DNA of 64,000 bases, taken from the NCBI GenBank assembly GCA_030706405.1, contig JAUZOO010000002.1, forward strand, positions 129,167-193,166, in the 5' to 3' direction. The position numbers were made by a program, and so were the translations under genes. Below the pieces are notes generated by a model. That model saw nothing but the letters and a program-made list of their open reading frames with translations. It was not told the DNA's origin and did no database searches. How positions within the stretch are numbered: the stretch's first letter is position 1; each line of letters begins with the position of its first letter. Shown one piece after another: positions 1 to 8,762 of this stretch. The DNA comes from Bacteroidota bacterium. Its GTDB lineage: Bacteria > Bacteroidota > Bacteroidia > Bacteroidales > JAAUTT01.

Positions 1-355
1 ATATAACGATGAAGCCGAAAGGGTGAAAATGCTTCTGAAGATGTCGGGAATAGTTACCGGACTGATGGTGCGGGTAGCTCCTGCAGCCCGGGTTGAATCC
101 GAAGATTATGTAGGTTCTCTTTTTCAATTAAAAGAAATAATTGAAATTCATCATATCGACGAAGTGGTGTTTTGTGCTCGCGACGTCAATTCTCAGGATA
201 TAATAGCAAACATGAAACAACTGGCTGATTTGCGTGTCAATTTTAAAATTGCCTCTCCAAACAGCCAATCGGTCATAGGGAGTAATTCATCAAATTCTTC
301 CGGAGATTTATATGTTATCAATATCGATACCAAATCCGGGAACTATAAAAGTTGA
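1..355 (+). CDS. C-terminal end of a probable glycosyltransferase (5' truncated)
   Basis: The frame is open from the window edge and ends with TGA at 353-355; codons upstream of the GTG at 23 continue in frame, so this is the tail of a longer gene. The visible residues contain an alternating beta/alpha pattern with IDEVVFCARDVNSQDII followed by a LRVNFKIASP strand and a Ser/Asn-rich IGSNSSNSSGDLY segment. That resembles the nucleotide-binding-like C-terminal extension found on some Bacteroidetes family 2 glycosyltransferases. The catalytic domain lies outside the window, so the assignment is tentative. The gene reads toward the PD40 cluster but ends about 85 bp before it. Confidence 0.45.
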   Translation, partial: YNDEAERVKMLLKMSGIVTGLMVRVAPAARVESEDYVGSLFQLKEIIEIHHIDEVVFCARDVNSQDIIANMKQLADLRVNFKIASPNSQSVIGSNSSNSSGDLYVINIDTKSGNYKS

Positions 356-440
356 GGATGATAGGTTTAACTCATTGGTTTTGTGGACGAAATAAATATC
401 TTTACTTTAAAAAATAAAAAACGTATTATACTAATTGGCA

Positions 441-2237
441 ATGTGTTATAAGCTTAAATATCGAATACTCTGGTCTTTTTTGTTCTTCTTTTTGGTGATA
501 AATTTAATGGCACAGGGGAAAACGCAAACTCCTAAAGAACGGTTTGTTGAAGCCGAATCTTATTTTCTTTATGAAGAATATAATGAAGCATTACCAATTT
601 ACGCTAAATTAAAGGATGAGTTTCCGGACAATTATTCGCTTGATTATCGCATAGGCCGGTGTTATCTCAATATTCCGTACGAAAGCAAGAAATCGGTTAA
701 ATATCTGGAGGCAGCTGTTAAGAACATGTCGGGGATATATAAAAAAGAAGGCCAATGGAATGATAAAAAACCTCCCCTTGATGCCTTGTTTTATCTTGCC
801 GAAGCATACCGGGTTAACAATCAGCTTGAAAAGGCTGTTGATACATACTTGGATTTTAAAATAAGGGCTTCGGGTCAAAATTATGACATTCCCTATATCG
901 ACCTTCATATAAGAAGTTGTAAAAGGGCTCTGGAATTTATGAAAAGCCCGATAGGATTGACTGAAACCAATGTTGGCCAGTTGGTTAATACCCGGTTTGC
1001 CGAATTAAACCCGGTTGTTTCGCGCGATGAGTCGGTGATGGTTTATGCTGCTAAACTACAATTTTATCAGGCCGTTTTTTCGGTGCGGAAAGTTGCCGGA
1101 AAGTGGGGAACACCCGTTAATATTATGCCCGAACTAGGCGTTGACGACGACTGTCTGCCTACCTGTATTTCCGGGGATGGTACCGAACTCTACCTTTATC
1201 GATCGGATCGGTTTAAAGGAGATCTATATGTATCCAATTATAAAAATGGACAATGGTCGAAAGTTCGTAAACTCAATGGCAATATCAATACTAAATATTG
1301 GGAGTCGCATGCATCCTTGTCGCCCGACGGCAAAAAGTTGTATTTTACCAGCAACCGTCCCGGAGGGTATGGAGGATTGGATATTTACGTATCTGAAAGG
1401 ACTTCCGGCGATAACTGGGGGCAACCCCGAAACCTTGGTCCGGTGGTTAATTCAAAATATAACGAAGATTGCCCGTTTATCACCAGCGACGGAAAGCGTC
1501 TTTTTTTTAGTTCCTACGGGCACGACAATATGGGAGGGTACGATATTTTTTATTCCAACCTTCAAACGGATGGTTTCTGGTCCGAACCTGTGAATATCGG
1601 TTATCCTGTTAACACTACCGGAGACGACTACTTTTATTGCCCGGTGGGTTCGGGAAATGTGGGTTACATGGCTAAAGTTCTTCCCAATGGTTATGGAAGA
1701 ACCGACATCGTTCGGTTGAATATTTCATTTGCTAAACCTGTAAAACCAACAGATACTAAAACTAAAGATATTGCTTCGGCCAATTTGTCGTCGGATAAGG
1801 TTCAGCTAATCAATAATAACCGGAAGGATAGTGCATTGTACCGGAATAACGGGAAATCGGGGATATTGGCTGAAAATGCAGGAGGAAGCGGACCCGACGC
1901 GAATCAAAAAGGATATTCGGGATTACCGTCGGGAACTATTGCCGGAAATGAGGCCGAGGCAGATGCCCGGAGTAAGTCCGATTCGACAACAACGGAAACT
2001 ACTCCAAAAAACCAATTGGCCAACGATTCCGCTTTGGCTAAAGGTTCGTCTAAAGCCAAGTCTGATAGCAGTTTGAAAGTAAGTAAAAGTAAAGAATTAC
2101 GTCCGGTTTTTGCGAAACTAATCCGTTTTGTTACTACCACCGGTCCTTTGGTTATTTCAGTAGGGTTGCTCATTTTGTTCTTGGTTTTGTTTATTATTTT
2201 TAAACGCAGACGCCGCAAAAACAATGAAAATAGCTAG
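441..2237 (+). CDS. TPR-PD40 (WD40-like propeller) envelope protein, C-terminally anchored
   Basis: A 598-residue protein starting at ATG 441; an in-frame TTG at 435 is a less likely start. A signal peptide (FFFLVINLMAQG) is followed by TPR-like helices at about residues 28-140 and a six-blade-like region at about 185-430. The blades carry PD40 signatures such as SPDGKKLYFTSNRPGGYGG and TSDGKRLFFSSYGHDNMGG. A Ser/Asn/Lys-rich low-complexity linker (about 430-555) leads to one transmembrane helix (about 565-588) and a basic RRRRK tail. Related Bacteroidetes proteins often end in an OmpA peptidoglycan-binding domain, which is absent here. It is the first of three tandem paralogues. A periplasmic scaffold or sensor role is inferred; the exact function is unknown. 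Confidence 0.75.
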   Translation: MCYKLKYRILWSFLFFFLVINLMAQGKTQTPKERFVEAESYFLYEEYNEALPIYAKLKDEFPDNYSLDYRIGRCYLNIPYESKKSVKYLEAAVKNMSGIYKKEGQWNDKKPPLDALFYLAEAYRVNNQLEKAVDTYLDFKIRASGQNYDIPYIDLHIRSCKRALEFMKSPIGLTETNVGQLVNTRFAELNPVVSRDESVMVYAAKLQFYQAVFSVRKVAGKWGTPVNIMPELGVDDDCLPTCISGDGTELYLYRSDRFKGDLYVSNYKNGQWSKVRKLNGNINTKYWESHASLSPDGKKLYFTSNRPGGYGGLDIYVSERTSGDNWGQPRNLGPVVNSKYNEDCPFITSDGKRLFFSSYGHDNMGGYDIFYSNLQTDGFWSEPVNIGYPVNTTGDDYFYCPVGSGNVGYMAKVLPNGYGRTDIVRLNISFAKPVKPTDTKTKDIASANLSSDKVQLINNNRKDSALYRNNGKSGILAENAGGSGPDANQKGYSGLPSGTIAGNEAEADARSKSDSTTTETTPKNQLANDSALAKGSSKAKSDSSLKVSKSKELRPVFAKLIRFVTTTGPLVISVGLLILFLVLFIIFKRRRRKNNENS

Positions 2238-2280
2238 GTTTATGGCATATCAATAAAAAAATGTCATTTTTGCAATAATG

Positions 2281-2328
2281 TTAAACCGGACGTTGAATAT
2301 CCTTAGGCATATTCGATTTCCGGTTTAA
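2281..2328 (+). terminator. Long inverted repeat between paralogues 1 and 2
   Basis: TTAAACCGGA at 2281-2290 pairs with TCCGGTTTAA at 2319-2328, and inner arms GAATAT (2295-2300) and ATATTC (2309-2314) extend the hairpin. It lies 44 bp after the first paralogue's stop. It is followed by an AT-rich stretch but no pure T run, so terminator function is probable rather than certain. Confidence 0.5.
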
Positions 2329-2338
2329 TATTATTTGT

Positions 2339-2346
2339 TAATTTTG
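2339..2346 (+). promoter_or_regulatory. Bacteroidetes-type -7 element
   Basis: TAATTTTG matches the TAnnTTTG consensus exactly and lies 20 bp upstream of the ATG at 2367. No clear TTTG -33 box is present at the usual spacing, so this is a moderate-confidence promoter for the second and third PD40 genes. Confidence 0.4.
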
Positions 2347-2366
2347 TTTCTGGCTCTAATTAATTT

Positions 2367-3668
2367 ATGATGAAACGGACTATTTTATTGGTTTTTATTG
2401 GTTTTTATTGCTTGGTGCAACCTGTGTCGTCTCAAACCGAAAATCACAATCTTAAATCACAGTTTTTAGATGCCGAATATTTTTTGGCTAACGAAAAATA
2501 CCTGGATGCATTATATGCTTATAACAGTATCTACAAGCAGGGATATTCTGACAATGCCAGCATTAATTTCAGAATTGGCCAATGTTTGTTGCATATTCCC
2601 GGGAGTAAATCAAGAGCCATTCCTTACCTCGAAAAAGCCGTGAAAAAGGCTCAAAAAGCGTATGTTGAAGGTTCTTTGACCGAAACGAATGCTCCGCTGG
2701 GTTCGTGGGTGTTGCTGGGCGATGCTTATCGGATAAACAACCAGTTTGCTAAGGCTATTGCTGCGTATCAAAAATACAAATCGATGGTAAAAGGCACCGA
2801 CAAGCGGTTAAAGTTTATTGACCAGGACATTGCTTCCTGCCGCATTGCTCCTAAACTTATTAAATCGCCGGTAGCTGTTACCATGACCAATCTGGCTTCA
2901 AATTTGGGCTATTCCGGCAAGGTGTTCAACCCGGTAGTTTCGCCAGACGAACAATTAATATTTTTTAATTCGGCCGAGAAGTTTTATGATGCCGTATGGT
3001 GCGCCCGAAAACAAGACTCCACATGGGCAAAGGGCGTTAATATAACTTCCGAATTGCAATCGAACGGAAATCAGTATGTAAGCTCAGTCTCGGCTTCGGG
3101 TAATGAACTTTTTCTTCGAAAAGAAGACGACATGGAAGCCGATTTGGTAATCGCTAAATTTGAGAATGGGCATTGGACACAAAGCCAACTATTGGATACC
3201 ACTGTAAATTCTGCATGGAAGGAAGGCAATGCCAGTATTTCCAGCGATGGAAAAACACTTTATTTTTCGAGCAATCGTAAAGGCGGATTTGGCGAAATGG
3301 ATATTTATAAGTCCGAGCGGTTGTCCAACGGACATTGGGGTGTGGCCGTTAATCTTGGAAAATCGATCAATACCGGATTAAACGAAGATGCCCCGTTCAT
3401 CACCAACGATGGAAAACGTCTGTATTTTGTGTCGCAAGGTCATAATTCCATGGGCGGGTTCGATGTTTTTTATTCCGACCTGAAACCGGACGGAACCTGG
3501 TCAAAAGCAGTGAATTTGGGCTTTCCGCTGAATACTACGGATGACGAGATGTTCTTTTGTCCGGTTAAAAACGGGTCTGCGGGATACATGTCTAAAGTAT
3601 CAAAGAACGAAGAAGGCGTTGAAGATATATTCCGTATCGAATTTTCGGTTTCAAAAATTCTTAAATAA
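2367..3668 (+). CDS. TPR-PD40 secreted envelope protein, paralogue 2
   Basis: A 433-residue paralogue of the preceding gene. Start ATG 2367 is followed by a second ATG. The signal peptide is LLVFIGFYCLVQPVSSQ. TPR-like helices span about residues 27-150, and PD40 blades span about 175-425, for example SSDGKTLYFSSNRKGGFGEMD and TNDGKRLYFVSQGHNSMGGFD. The protein ends right after the propeller, without the linker and membrane helix of paralogue 1 and without an OmpA domain. It is probably exported to the periplasm or cell surface. It is followed after 11 bp by paralogue 3, so the two are likely co-transcribed. The function beyond protein-protein scaffolding is unknown. Confidence 0.75.
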   Translation: MMKRTILLVFIGFYCLVQPVSSQTENHNLKSQFLDAEYFLANEKYLDALYAYNSIYKQGYSDNASINFRIGQCLLHIPGSKSRAIPYLEKAVKKAQKAYVEGSLTETNAPLGSWVLLGDAYRINNQFAKAIAAYQKYKSMVKGTDKRLKFIDQDIASCRIAPKLIKSPVAVTMTNLASNLGYSGKVFNPVVSPDEQLIFFNSAEKFYDAVWCARKQDSTWAKGVNITSELQSNGNQYVSSVSASGNELFLRKEDDMEADLVIAKFENGHWTQSQLLDTTVNSAWKEGNASISSDGKTLYFSSNRKGGFGEMDIYKSERLSNGHWGVAVNLGKSINTGLNEDAPFITNDGKRLYFVSQGHNSMGGFDVFYSDLKPDGTWSKAVNLGFPLNTTDDEMFFCPVKNGSAGYMSKVSKNEEGVEDIFRIEFSVSKILK

Positions 3669-3679
3669 TAGGCAAATAA

Positions 3680-5038
3680 ATGTTAGCCATGATAAAATTA
3701 TCCGGAAAAATTTTCAGCATCAATGGATTTTGGAGCCTTGTGTTATTATTGAATATGATTTTATCGGTTCAGGTTTGTGCACAATCCAATACAGAAAAGT
3801 TGAAAGAGATTTATCGAGATGGCGACGAATTCTTTCAGGATGAGGATTATAAAGAAGCATTGTATTATTTTTTGCAGTTACCTGATAAAGGATTTATCAA
3901 CGCTAACCTTCAATATAAAATTGGGGTTTGTTATTTAAATTTGTCCGGACAGGAAGTTAAGGCTGTGCCATATCTGGAGAGTGCAGCAAAGCGTATTTCA
4001 TTGAAATACAAGGCTAAAAATATCGACGAAAAGTCAGCTCCATTACACACCCTTTTTTATTTAGGTAAAGCTTATCGTATTGATAATCAATTAACAAATG
4101 CACTAAGAGCATATAAGAAGTTTTACAATAATCCGGAATTTGAGGAATTTTATAATTCTAAAATTGTAGAACGAGAAATTGAGTCGTGTGAGGAAGCTAA
4201 AATCATTCAGGACAGCCCAGTTCAGGTTGCTTGGCAAAATCTGGGTATTCCGGTAAATTCGGAACAGCCCGAAACTCACCCGGTAGTTTCCGGAAACGAT
4301 TCAGTTTTGGTATATCTTTTTCCGTTGAAATTTTATAATGCACTGTATTGTACCCGCAAAATTGATGGCAAATGGCAGCAGCCGGAGAATATAATTCCTC
4401 AGGTTATGGTCGATGGGGATTATTATCCTACAGCTTTGTCGTATGACGGAAAGGAATTGTTCCTCGTAAAGAAAAACGGTTCAAACTATGACATATTCAT
4501 GAGCCATTTTGCGGAAGGTAAATGGTCGCCGGTTTGTTTGCTGAATAAAAATGTAAACTCAACGAAGGACGAGACTTACGCTTCAATCTCTAAAGATGGT
4601 AAAGTACTTTATTATTCGAGTAATCGCAGAGAGAGCAAAGGCGGTTTCGATATCTTTTATTCAGAAAAAGGGCCTGATGGAGAATGGGGACCGGCTCAAA
4701 ACCTCGGAAAGATAATAAATACCCGTGAGGATGAAGTTGCGCCAAGTATTGCTGCTGATGGTAAAACCCTTTATTTTAGTTCAAAAGGTCATTTTAATAT
4801 GGGAGGTTTTGATATTTTTGTTTCTACCCAAAGCAATGATAAAACATGGAGCGAACCGCGTAATATTGGCTATCCGATAAATACTACCAACGATAACCTT
4901 GGCTTTCAGGTTGTAGGCGATGGCAAAACAGGTTATCTAGCCCGCATAATGCCAGAAGGGTTGGGAAAGGAGGATATTTACAAGCTGGAAATCCGTTCAG
5001 ATTTTGTGCCTAAACGAAAATTAAAAAAACGGGAATGA
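3680..5038 (+). CDS. TPR-PD40 secreted envelope protein, paralogue 3
   Basis: A 452-residue third paralogue; ATG at 3680 or at 3689 could serve as start. The hydrophobic export signal is SLVLLLNMILSVQVCAQS. TPR-like repeats (about 35-160) are followed by PD40 blades including SKDGKVLYYSSNRRESKGG and AADGKTLYFSSKGHFNMGG. The short basic end (KRKLKKRE) has no anchor or OmpA domain. The stop codon overlaps the start of the following acetyltransferase (ATGA), implying translational coupling. Shared blade wording across the three genes shows tandem duplication, while low identity in the TPR part suggests divergent partners. Confidence 0.75.
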   Translation: MLAMIKLSGKIFSINGFWSLVLLLNMILSVQVCAQSNTEKLKEIYRDGDEFFQDEDYKEALYYFLQLPDKGFINANLQYKIGVCYLNLSGQEVKAVPYLESAAKRISLKYKAKNIDEKSAPLHTLFYLGKAYRIDNQLTNALRAYKKFYNNPEFEEFYNSKIVEREIESCEEAKIIQDSPVQVAWQNLGIPVNSEQPETHPVVSGNDSVLVYLFPLKFYNALYCTRKIDGKWQQPENIIPQVMVDGDYYPTALSYDGKELFLVKKNGSNYDIFMSHFAEGKWSPVCLLNKNVNSTKDETYASISKDGKVLYYSSNRRESKGGFDIFYSEKGPDGEWGPAQNLGKIINTREDEVAPSIAADGKTLYFSSKGHFNMGGFDIFVSTQSNDKTWSEPRNIGYPINTTNDNLGFQVVGDGKTGYLARIMPEGLGKEDIYKLEIRSDFVPKRKLKKRE

Positions 5039-5562
5039 AACTTCTGGAAGGAACGTTAATTCGGTTGCGTGCTCCGGAACCGGAGGATTTGGAATATTTC
5101 TATAAATGGGAAAATGATTCGGATATATGGTTGATTAGTAATACTATTACACCATTTTCACGCTATATCCTCAAGGAATATATTGCTACAGCTCATCTTG
5201 ATATTTATGAAAACAAACAGCTCCGTTTGATGATTGAAATGTTGGACGGAAGCGGTACGATAGGTTCTATCGATCTGTTTGACTTTGATCCGTATCATAA
5301 CCGGGCAGGCGTAGGAATTCTCATAGGCGAAGAGTCGGACCGGGGAAAAGGCTATGCCGATGATGCCTTAAAAGTGTTGATAAACTATGCTTTTGCTGTT
5401 TTAAAATTACATCAGTTATACTGTAATATAGGCTCAGAAAACCAGAAAAGCTTGCGACTGTTTCAAAATAATGGTTTTTCTGTCGTTGGGGAAAAGAAAG
5501 AGTGGAACAGAGGAATACGCGGATGGCAAAATGAATATTTATTGCAGTTAATTAACTGTTAA
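5035..5562 (+). CDS. GNAT-family N-acetyltransferase (RimJ/RimL-like)
   Basis: A 175-residue protein of normal length for a single GNAT domain. The acetyl-CoA-binding region is GVGILIGEESDRGKGYADDAL (about residues 90-112), with the R-G-K-G-Y pyrophosphate-binding loop, followed by LHQLYCNIGSENQKSLRLFQNNGF, the typical RimJ/L asparagine and phenylalanine region. The opening LIRLRAPEPEDLEYFYKWEND is also typical. It should transfer an acetyl group to an amine, either a protein N-terminus or a small molecule; the substrate cannot be read from sequence. The start overlaps the third PD40 gene by 4 bp, and its end overlaps the opposite-strand HsdR-N gene by 11 bp. Confidence 0.85.
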   Translation: MKLLEGTLIRLRAPEPEDLEYFYKWENDSDIWLISNTITPFSRYILKEYIATAHLDIYENKQLRLMIEMLDGSGTIGSIDLFDFDPYHNRAGVGILIGEESDRGKGYADDALKVLINYAFAVLKLHQLYCNIGSENQKSLRLFQNNGFSVVGEKKEWNRGIRGWQNEYLLQLINC

Positions 5563-6010
5563 TTAGTATTTCGAAAGCAGGAATTTCTTTTAAGAATCCG
5601 GTGGTATTCGATTCGTGGTTCAGTCGGCAGCAATAGTGTTGAAGTCCATTGGTTACAATCAAAAAGTTGAGCTTAAATTTTAGGTTATAACGGATTATTT
5701 GTTCAAATACTTCGCGGGTTATAGGAACTTCGGGAGCTTTGCATTCCACCATGGCAACCGGATTGCCGGCACGATCAAAAATTAATATATCGGTGCGTTT
5801 ATTTAATTTATAGAGCGAGAATCCAGCTTCAACCGCTATTAGCGAAAGAGGGTATCGTTTTTCTTCGTTCAGGTAACGGATAAAGTTTTGACGAACCCAT
5901 TCTTCGGGTGTTAAGGTCACAAATTTTCGGCGTATTACATCAAGAATGTATTTTCTTCCACCTTCCGATTTTATATTAAACAAATATGTTGGTAAATTTA
6001 GCGCCTGCAT
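5552..6010 (-). CDS. Stand-alone HsdR N-terminal-domain protein (PD-(D/E)xK fold)
   Basis: A 152-residue protein matching the N-terminal nuclease-type domain of type I restriction HsdR subunits. Residues D74 (KRTDILIF) and E89-C-K91 (AMVECKAP) form the PD-(D/E)xK pattern. A following Gln-containing helix (REVFEQIIRYNLKF) and the strand NFLIVTNGLQHYCC complete the fold. No helicase motor, HsdM or HsdS is nearby, so this is not a restriction system. Such short proteins occur next to holA in Bacteroidetes, which suggests a DNA-maintenance role, but that is inference. It is divergent from holA with only 34 bp between starts. Confidence 0.8.
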   Translation of the reverse strand: MQALNLPTYLFNIKSEGGRKYILDVIRRKFVTLTPEEWVRQNFIRYLNEEKRYPLSLIAVEAGFSLYKLNKRTDILIFDRAGNPVAMVECKAPEVPITREVFEQIIRYNLKFKLNFLIVTNGLQHYCCRLNHESNTTGFLKEIPAFEILINS

Positions 6011-6044
6011 ACATCAGTAAAATTGCAGTAAAAATAGGGATTTT

Positions 6045-7049
6045 ATGGAGTTCGACCAGATATTGACCGAGTTAAAGAGTAAAAAATACAGGCCTGTTTA
6101 TTTTTTGATGGGGGAGGAGCCGTTTTTTATCGACGAAATAACCAATTATATAGCTAATAACGTCCTTACCGAAACCGAAAAAGTATTTAACCAGGTGATG
6201 CTTTATGGAAAGGATGTTGATGCTATTGCCGTAATTGATGCTTCGCGCCGTTTCCCGATGATGGCCAGCCATCAGGTGGTGATTGTGAAGGAAGCCCAAA
6301 ACATACGGAATATCGAGGAACTTATCCATTATACCCAGAAGCCATTGAACTCGACCATTTTGGTGATTAGCTACAAATATAAATCACTCGATAAACGCAA
6401 AAAGCTTTACGGAACCATCGAGAAAAACGGAGGTGCGGTTTTGCATTCCGACAAACTTTATGACGATAAAATTCCAAGCTGGATTACGAAATATCTTACG
6501 CAGAAAGGTTATTCTATTGCACCGGAAGCCGGAGCTTTACTTACTGAATATCTTGGCAACGACTTGGGAAAGGTAGTGAATGAGCTGACTAAGCTGCTGC
6601 TAACCATACCCTCGAATGTTAAGCGTATAACTGTCGATATGATTGAGAAAAATATCGGTATCAGTAAGGAATTCAATACTTTTGAGCTTCAAAAAGCTTT
6701 GGTGGCTCGCGACGTTTTGAAGGCAAACCGCATTATCGATTATTTCGACAAAAATCCCAAGGATAATCCCATCATTGTTACCATCTCGTTATTATTCACC
6801 TTTTTTAGTAAGATTTTTACCTATCATTTTCTGAAAGATAAATCCAAGGGAAGCGTAGCTTCGGCATTAAAAGTAAATCCTTATTTTGTAAGCGAATACG
6901 AACTGGCAGCCAAACGTTATAATCCGGCAAAGCTTGTTGAAATTATTGCACTACTCCGTGAGTTCGACCTCAAATCAAAAGGTGTGGGCAACTCATCAGC
7001 TTCTGATGGAGAGTTGCTTAAAGAATTGATATTTAGAATTATTCATTGA
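6045..7049 (+). CDS. holA: DNA polymerase III subunit delta
   Basis: A 334-residue protein of typical length for the clamp-loader delta subunit, which opens the beta clamp during loading at the replication fork. The N-terminal region YRPVYFLMGEEPFFIDEI is the family's degenerate AAA+ opening. DASRRFPMMASHQVVIVKEAQ follows, and the middle LTEYLGNDLGKVVNELTKL is a highly characteristic signature. The C-terminal helical collar domain covers about residues 210-334. It starts at ATG 6045 in the narrow divergent gap with the HsdR-N protein. Confidence 0.92.
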   Translation: MEFDQILTELKSKKYRPVYFLMGEEPFFIDEITNYIANNVLTETEKVFNQVMLYGKDVDAIAVIDASRRFPMMASHQVVIVKEAQNIRNIEELIHYTQKPLNSTILVISYKYKSLDKRKKLYGTIEKNGGAVLHSDKLYDDKIPSWITKYLTQKGYSIAPEAGALLTEYLGNDLGKVVNELTKLLLTIPSNVKRITVDMIEKNIGISKEFNTFELQKALVARDVLKANRIIDYFDKNPKDNPIIVTISLLFTFFSKIFTYHFLKDKSKGSVASALKVNPYFVSEYELAAKRYNPAKLVEIIALLREFDLKSKGVGNSSASDGELLKELIFRIIH

Positions 7050-7066
7050 ACATCTAAACTTTATTC

Positions 7067-7687
7067 ATGATAACTATCATCATCGTTGCTGTTACATCGG
7101 CCATTTCCATGATTGCTTTTAATAATCAGTTGGTTTTCTCAAAACTTCAGTTTAGTCCTTACCAGGTTTATCACCGGAAAGAGTATTACCGGCTTTTGTC
7201 GCACGGGTTTATTCATGCCGACTGGACTCACTTGATTGTGAACATGTTTGTGCTTTATTCGTTTGGTATAGCCGTCGAAAAATGGTTTCTCCGTTTGGAA
7301 ACCGAAGGGTTGATGCGATATGCTGAAGTTTGGTTTGTTGTGATGTATCTGGTATCTATTGTGGTATCGTCATTAACTACGCTTAAAAAACAAAAAGATA
7401 ATGTCTATTATAATGCCGTTGGTGCATCGGGTGCAGTTTCGGCGGTTTTGTTTTGTTCTATCTTTTTTTCGCCGTTTAGCACTATCGGGCTTTACCTGGT
7501 AATACCCATGCCAGCAATAGTTTTTGGAGTGTTGTATCTGGTTTATTCGCAATATATGAGCCGGAAAAATACCGATAACGTCAATCACGATGCGCATTTT
7601 GTGGGCGCTGTTTTCGGATTTTTATTTCCTTTACTGATAAATGTAAAGTTTATTTATATATTTATTGAGCAATTATTTAATCGATAA
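7067..7687 (+). CDS. Rhomboid family intramembrane serine protease
   Basis: A 206-residue polytopic protein with about six membrane segments. The HGFIHADWTHLIVNMF motif supplies the oxyanion-hole Asn (N59). The catalytic serine is S121 in GASGAVSA, and the catalytic histidine is H177 in HDAHFVGAVFGF. All key residues are present, so it should be an active protease cleaving membrane-spanning substrates. It begins 17 bp after holA and is followed after 5 bp by a HAD phosphatase, so it probably belongs to the holA transcript. The substrate is unknown. Confidence 0.9.
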   Translation: MITIIIVAVTSAISMIAFNNQLVFSKLQFSPYQVYHRKEYYRLLSHGFIHADWTHLIVNMFVLYSFGIAVEKWFLRLETEGLMRYAEVWFVVMYLVSIVVSSLTTLKKQKDNVYYNAVGASGAVSAVLFCSIFFSPFSTIGLYLVIPMPAIVFGVLYLVYSQYMSRKNTDNVNHDAHFVGAVFGFLFPLLINVKFIYIFIEQLFNR

Positions 7688-7692
7688 TATTA

Positions 7693-8178
7693 ATGACTAA
7701 AGTAGTTTTTCTGGATCGTGACGGTGTGGTAAATGTAGAGCGGGGAGAATATACCTGGAAAGTGGAGGATTTTAAGCTCACTGTGGGCTTAGTAGGGTTT
7801 ATTCGTGCCGTTCAGGAGAGAGGTTATAAGGTTATTATTATTTCCAATCAGGGAGGTATTGGCCGGGGATTATTTACCATGGACGATGTTGAAAAAGCCC
7901 ACCAGTATCTTAAAGATGAACTTGCTAAAGAAAACCTTTGGTTGACTGATATTTATTACTGCCCACATCATCCTGCCTCGGGGAAATGCTTTTGCCGTAA
8001 ACCAGAGCCTTTATTGCTTGAAAAAGCAATAGCCCGCTACCAGGTAGATGTTACTCAATCGTATTTTATAGGTGACAGCGAACGCGATATTGCTGCAGGT
8101 AATAAAGTGGGAGTGACCTCTATTTTGATAAAGTCTAACGATAACCTGTGCGACTACCTTTCGCTCATTAACGATTAA
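7693..8178 (+). CDS. HAD-IIIA phosphatase, GmhB-like (heptose 1,7-bisphosphate 7-phosphatase type)
   Basis: A 161-residue protein with the HAD motif I FLDRDGVVN (D8, D10), motif II serine ISNQGG, a Lys/Arg region and motif III GDSERD (about 127-132). A zinc-binding loop CPHHPASGKCFC (C90, H92, C99, C101) is diagnostic of the GmhB subgroup, which dephosphorylates heptose 1,7-bisphosphate for LPS core sugar synthesis. Histidinol-phosphate phosphatases are close relatives, but a HisB fusion is already encoded at 38749-39882, so GmhB-like is preferred. Its stop overlaps the opposite-strand YqgE gene by 4 bp. Confidence 0.8.
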   Translation: MTKVVFLDRDGVVNVERGEYTWKVEDFKLTVGLVGFIRAVQERGYKVIIISNQGGIGRGLFTMDDVEKAHQYLKDELAKENLWLTDIYYCPHHPASGKCFCRKPEPLLLEKAIARYQVDVTQSYFIGDSERDIAAGNKVGVTSILIKSNDNLCDYLSLIND

Positions 8179-8762
8179 TTTTGCCCCGGATTTTCAGGGA
8201 AATTAGCCCATATCTTGTATTTATTGCCCAGTTGGCTTAGCGTTTCTTTCCAGTCGTTCATCTCGGGGTACATAATTTTATTGGGTTCCAGTTCGGTTAT
8301 CACCCATGAGTTTTGTTCCAGTTCGGTTTCGAGTTGGCCTGCTTGCCAACCGGAGTAGCCGAGAAAAAAACGTATCTCATGACTGGAAAGGTTTCCTCCA
8401 TGAATCAAATCTTTTATAAAATCAAAATCTCCTCCCCAATAAATGTTATTGTAAACATGTACCGAGTCAGGGATTTTTGTTCCCAAAGTATGAATGTAAT
8501 GGATCGTATGCGTGCTTACCGGTCCGCCTATTGATACCGGCATTTCCATGTCGGGAAAGTCATTCATTACCTCGCTAACCTTTAAATCGAGTGGCTTATT
8601 AAGGACAAAACCAACCGCGCCTTCTGACGAATGTTCCGTGAGAAGAACAATGGACCGTTTAAAGTAATTATCCTGCAAAAACGGCTCGGAAACAAGGATT
8701 CTTCCTTTCTTTGGAGCCACCTTGTTATATTCTATTTTGAAAATATTGAAGTCTAGTTCCAT
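8175..8762 (-). CDS. YqgE/AlgH family protein
   Basis: A 195-residue protein with the family hallmarks: GRILVSEPFLQDNYFKRSIVLL near the N-terminus, GAVGFVLNKPL, then VSIGGPVS and the RFFLGYSGWQAGQLE segment. The fold is known, but the biochemical role is not established. The gene is convergent with the HAD phosphatase and faces away from the 7TM-HD gene across an AT-rich gap. Length is normal for the family and no residues look missing. Confidence 0.9.
   Translation of the reverse strand: MELDFNIFKIEYNKVAPKKGRILVSEPFLQDNYFKRSIVLLTEHSSEGAVGFVLNKPLDLKVSEVMNDFPDMEMPVSIGGPVSTHTIHYIHTLGTKIPDSVHVYNNIYWGGDFDFIKDLIHGGNLSSHEIRFFLGYSGWQAGQLETELEQNSWVITELEPNKIMYPEMNDWKETLSQLGNKYKIWANFPENPGQN

Noticed and set aside
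1141-1593. 150-residue frame inside the first PD40 gene
   Set aside because: It is a shadow of the real frame, lacking recognisable domains or a plausible start context.
5552-6010. Restriction-modification system
   Set aside because: Only the HsdR N-terminal domain is present, with no HsdM, HsdS, helicase motor or methylase nearby.
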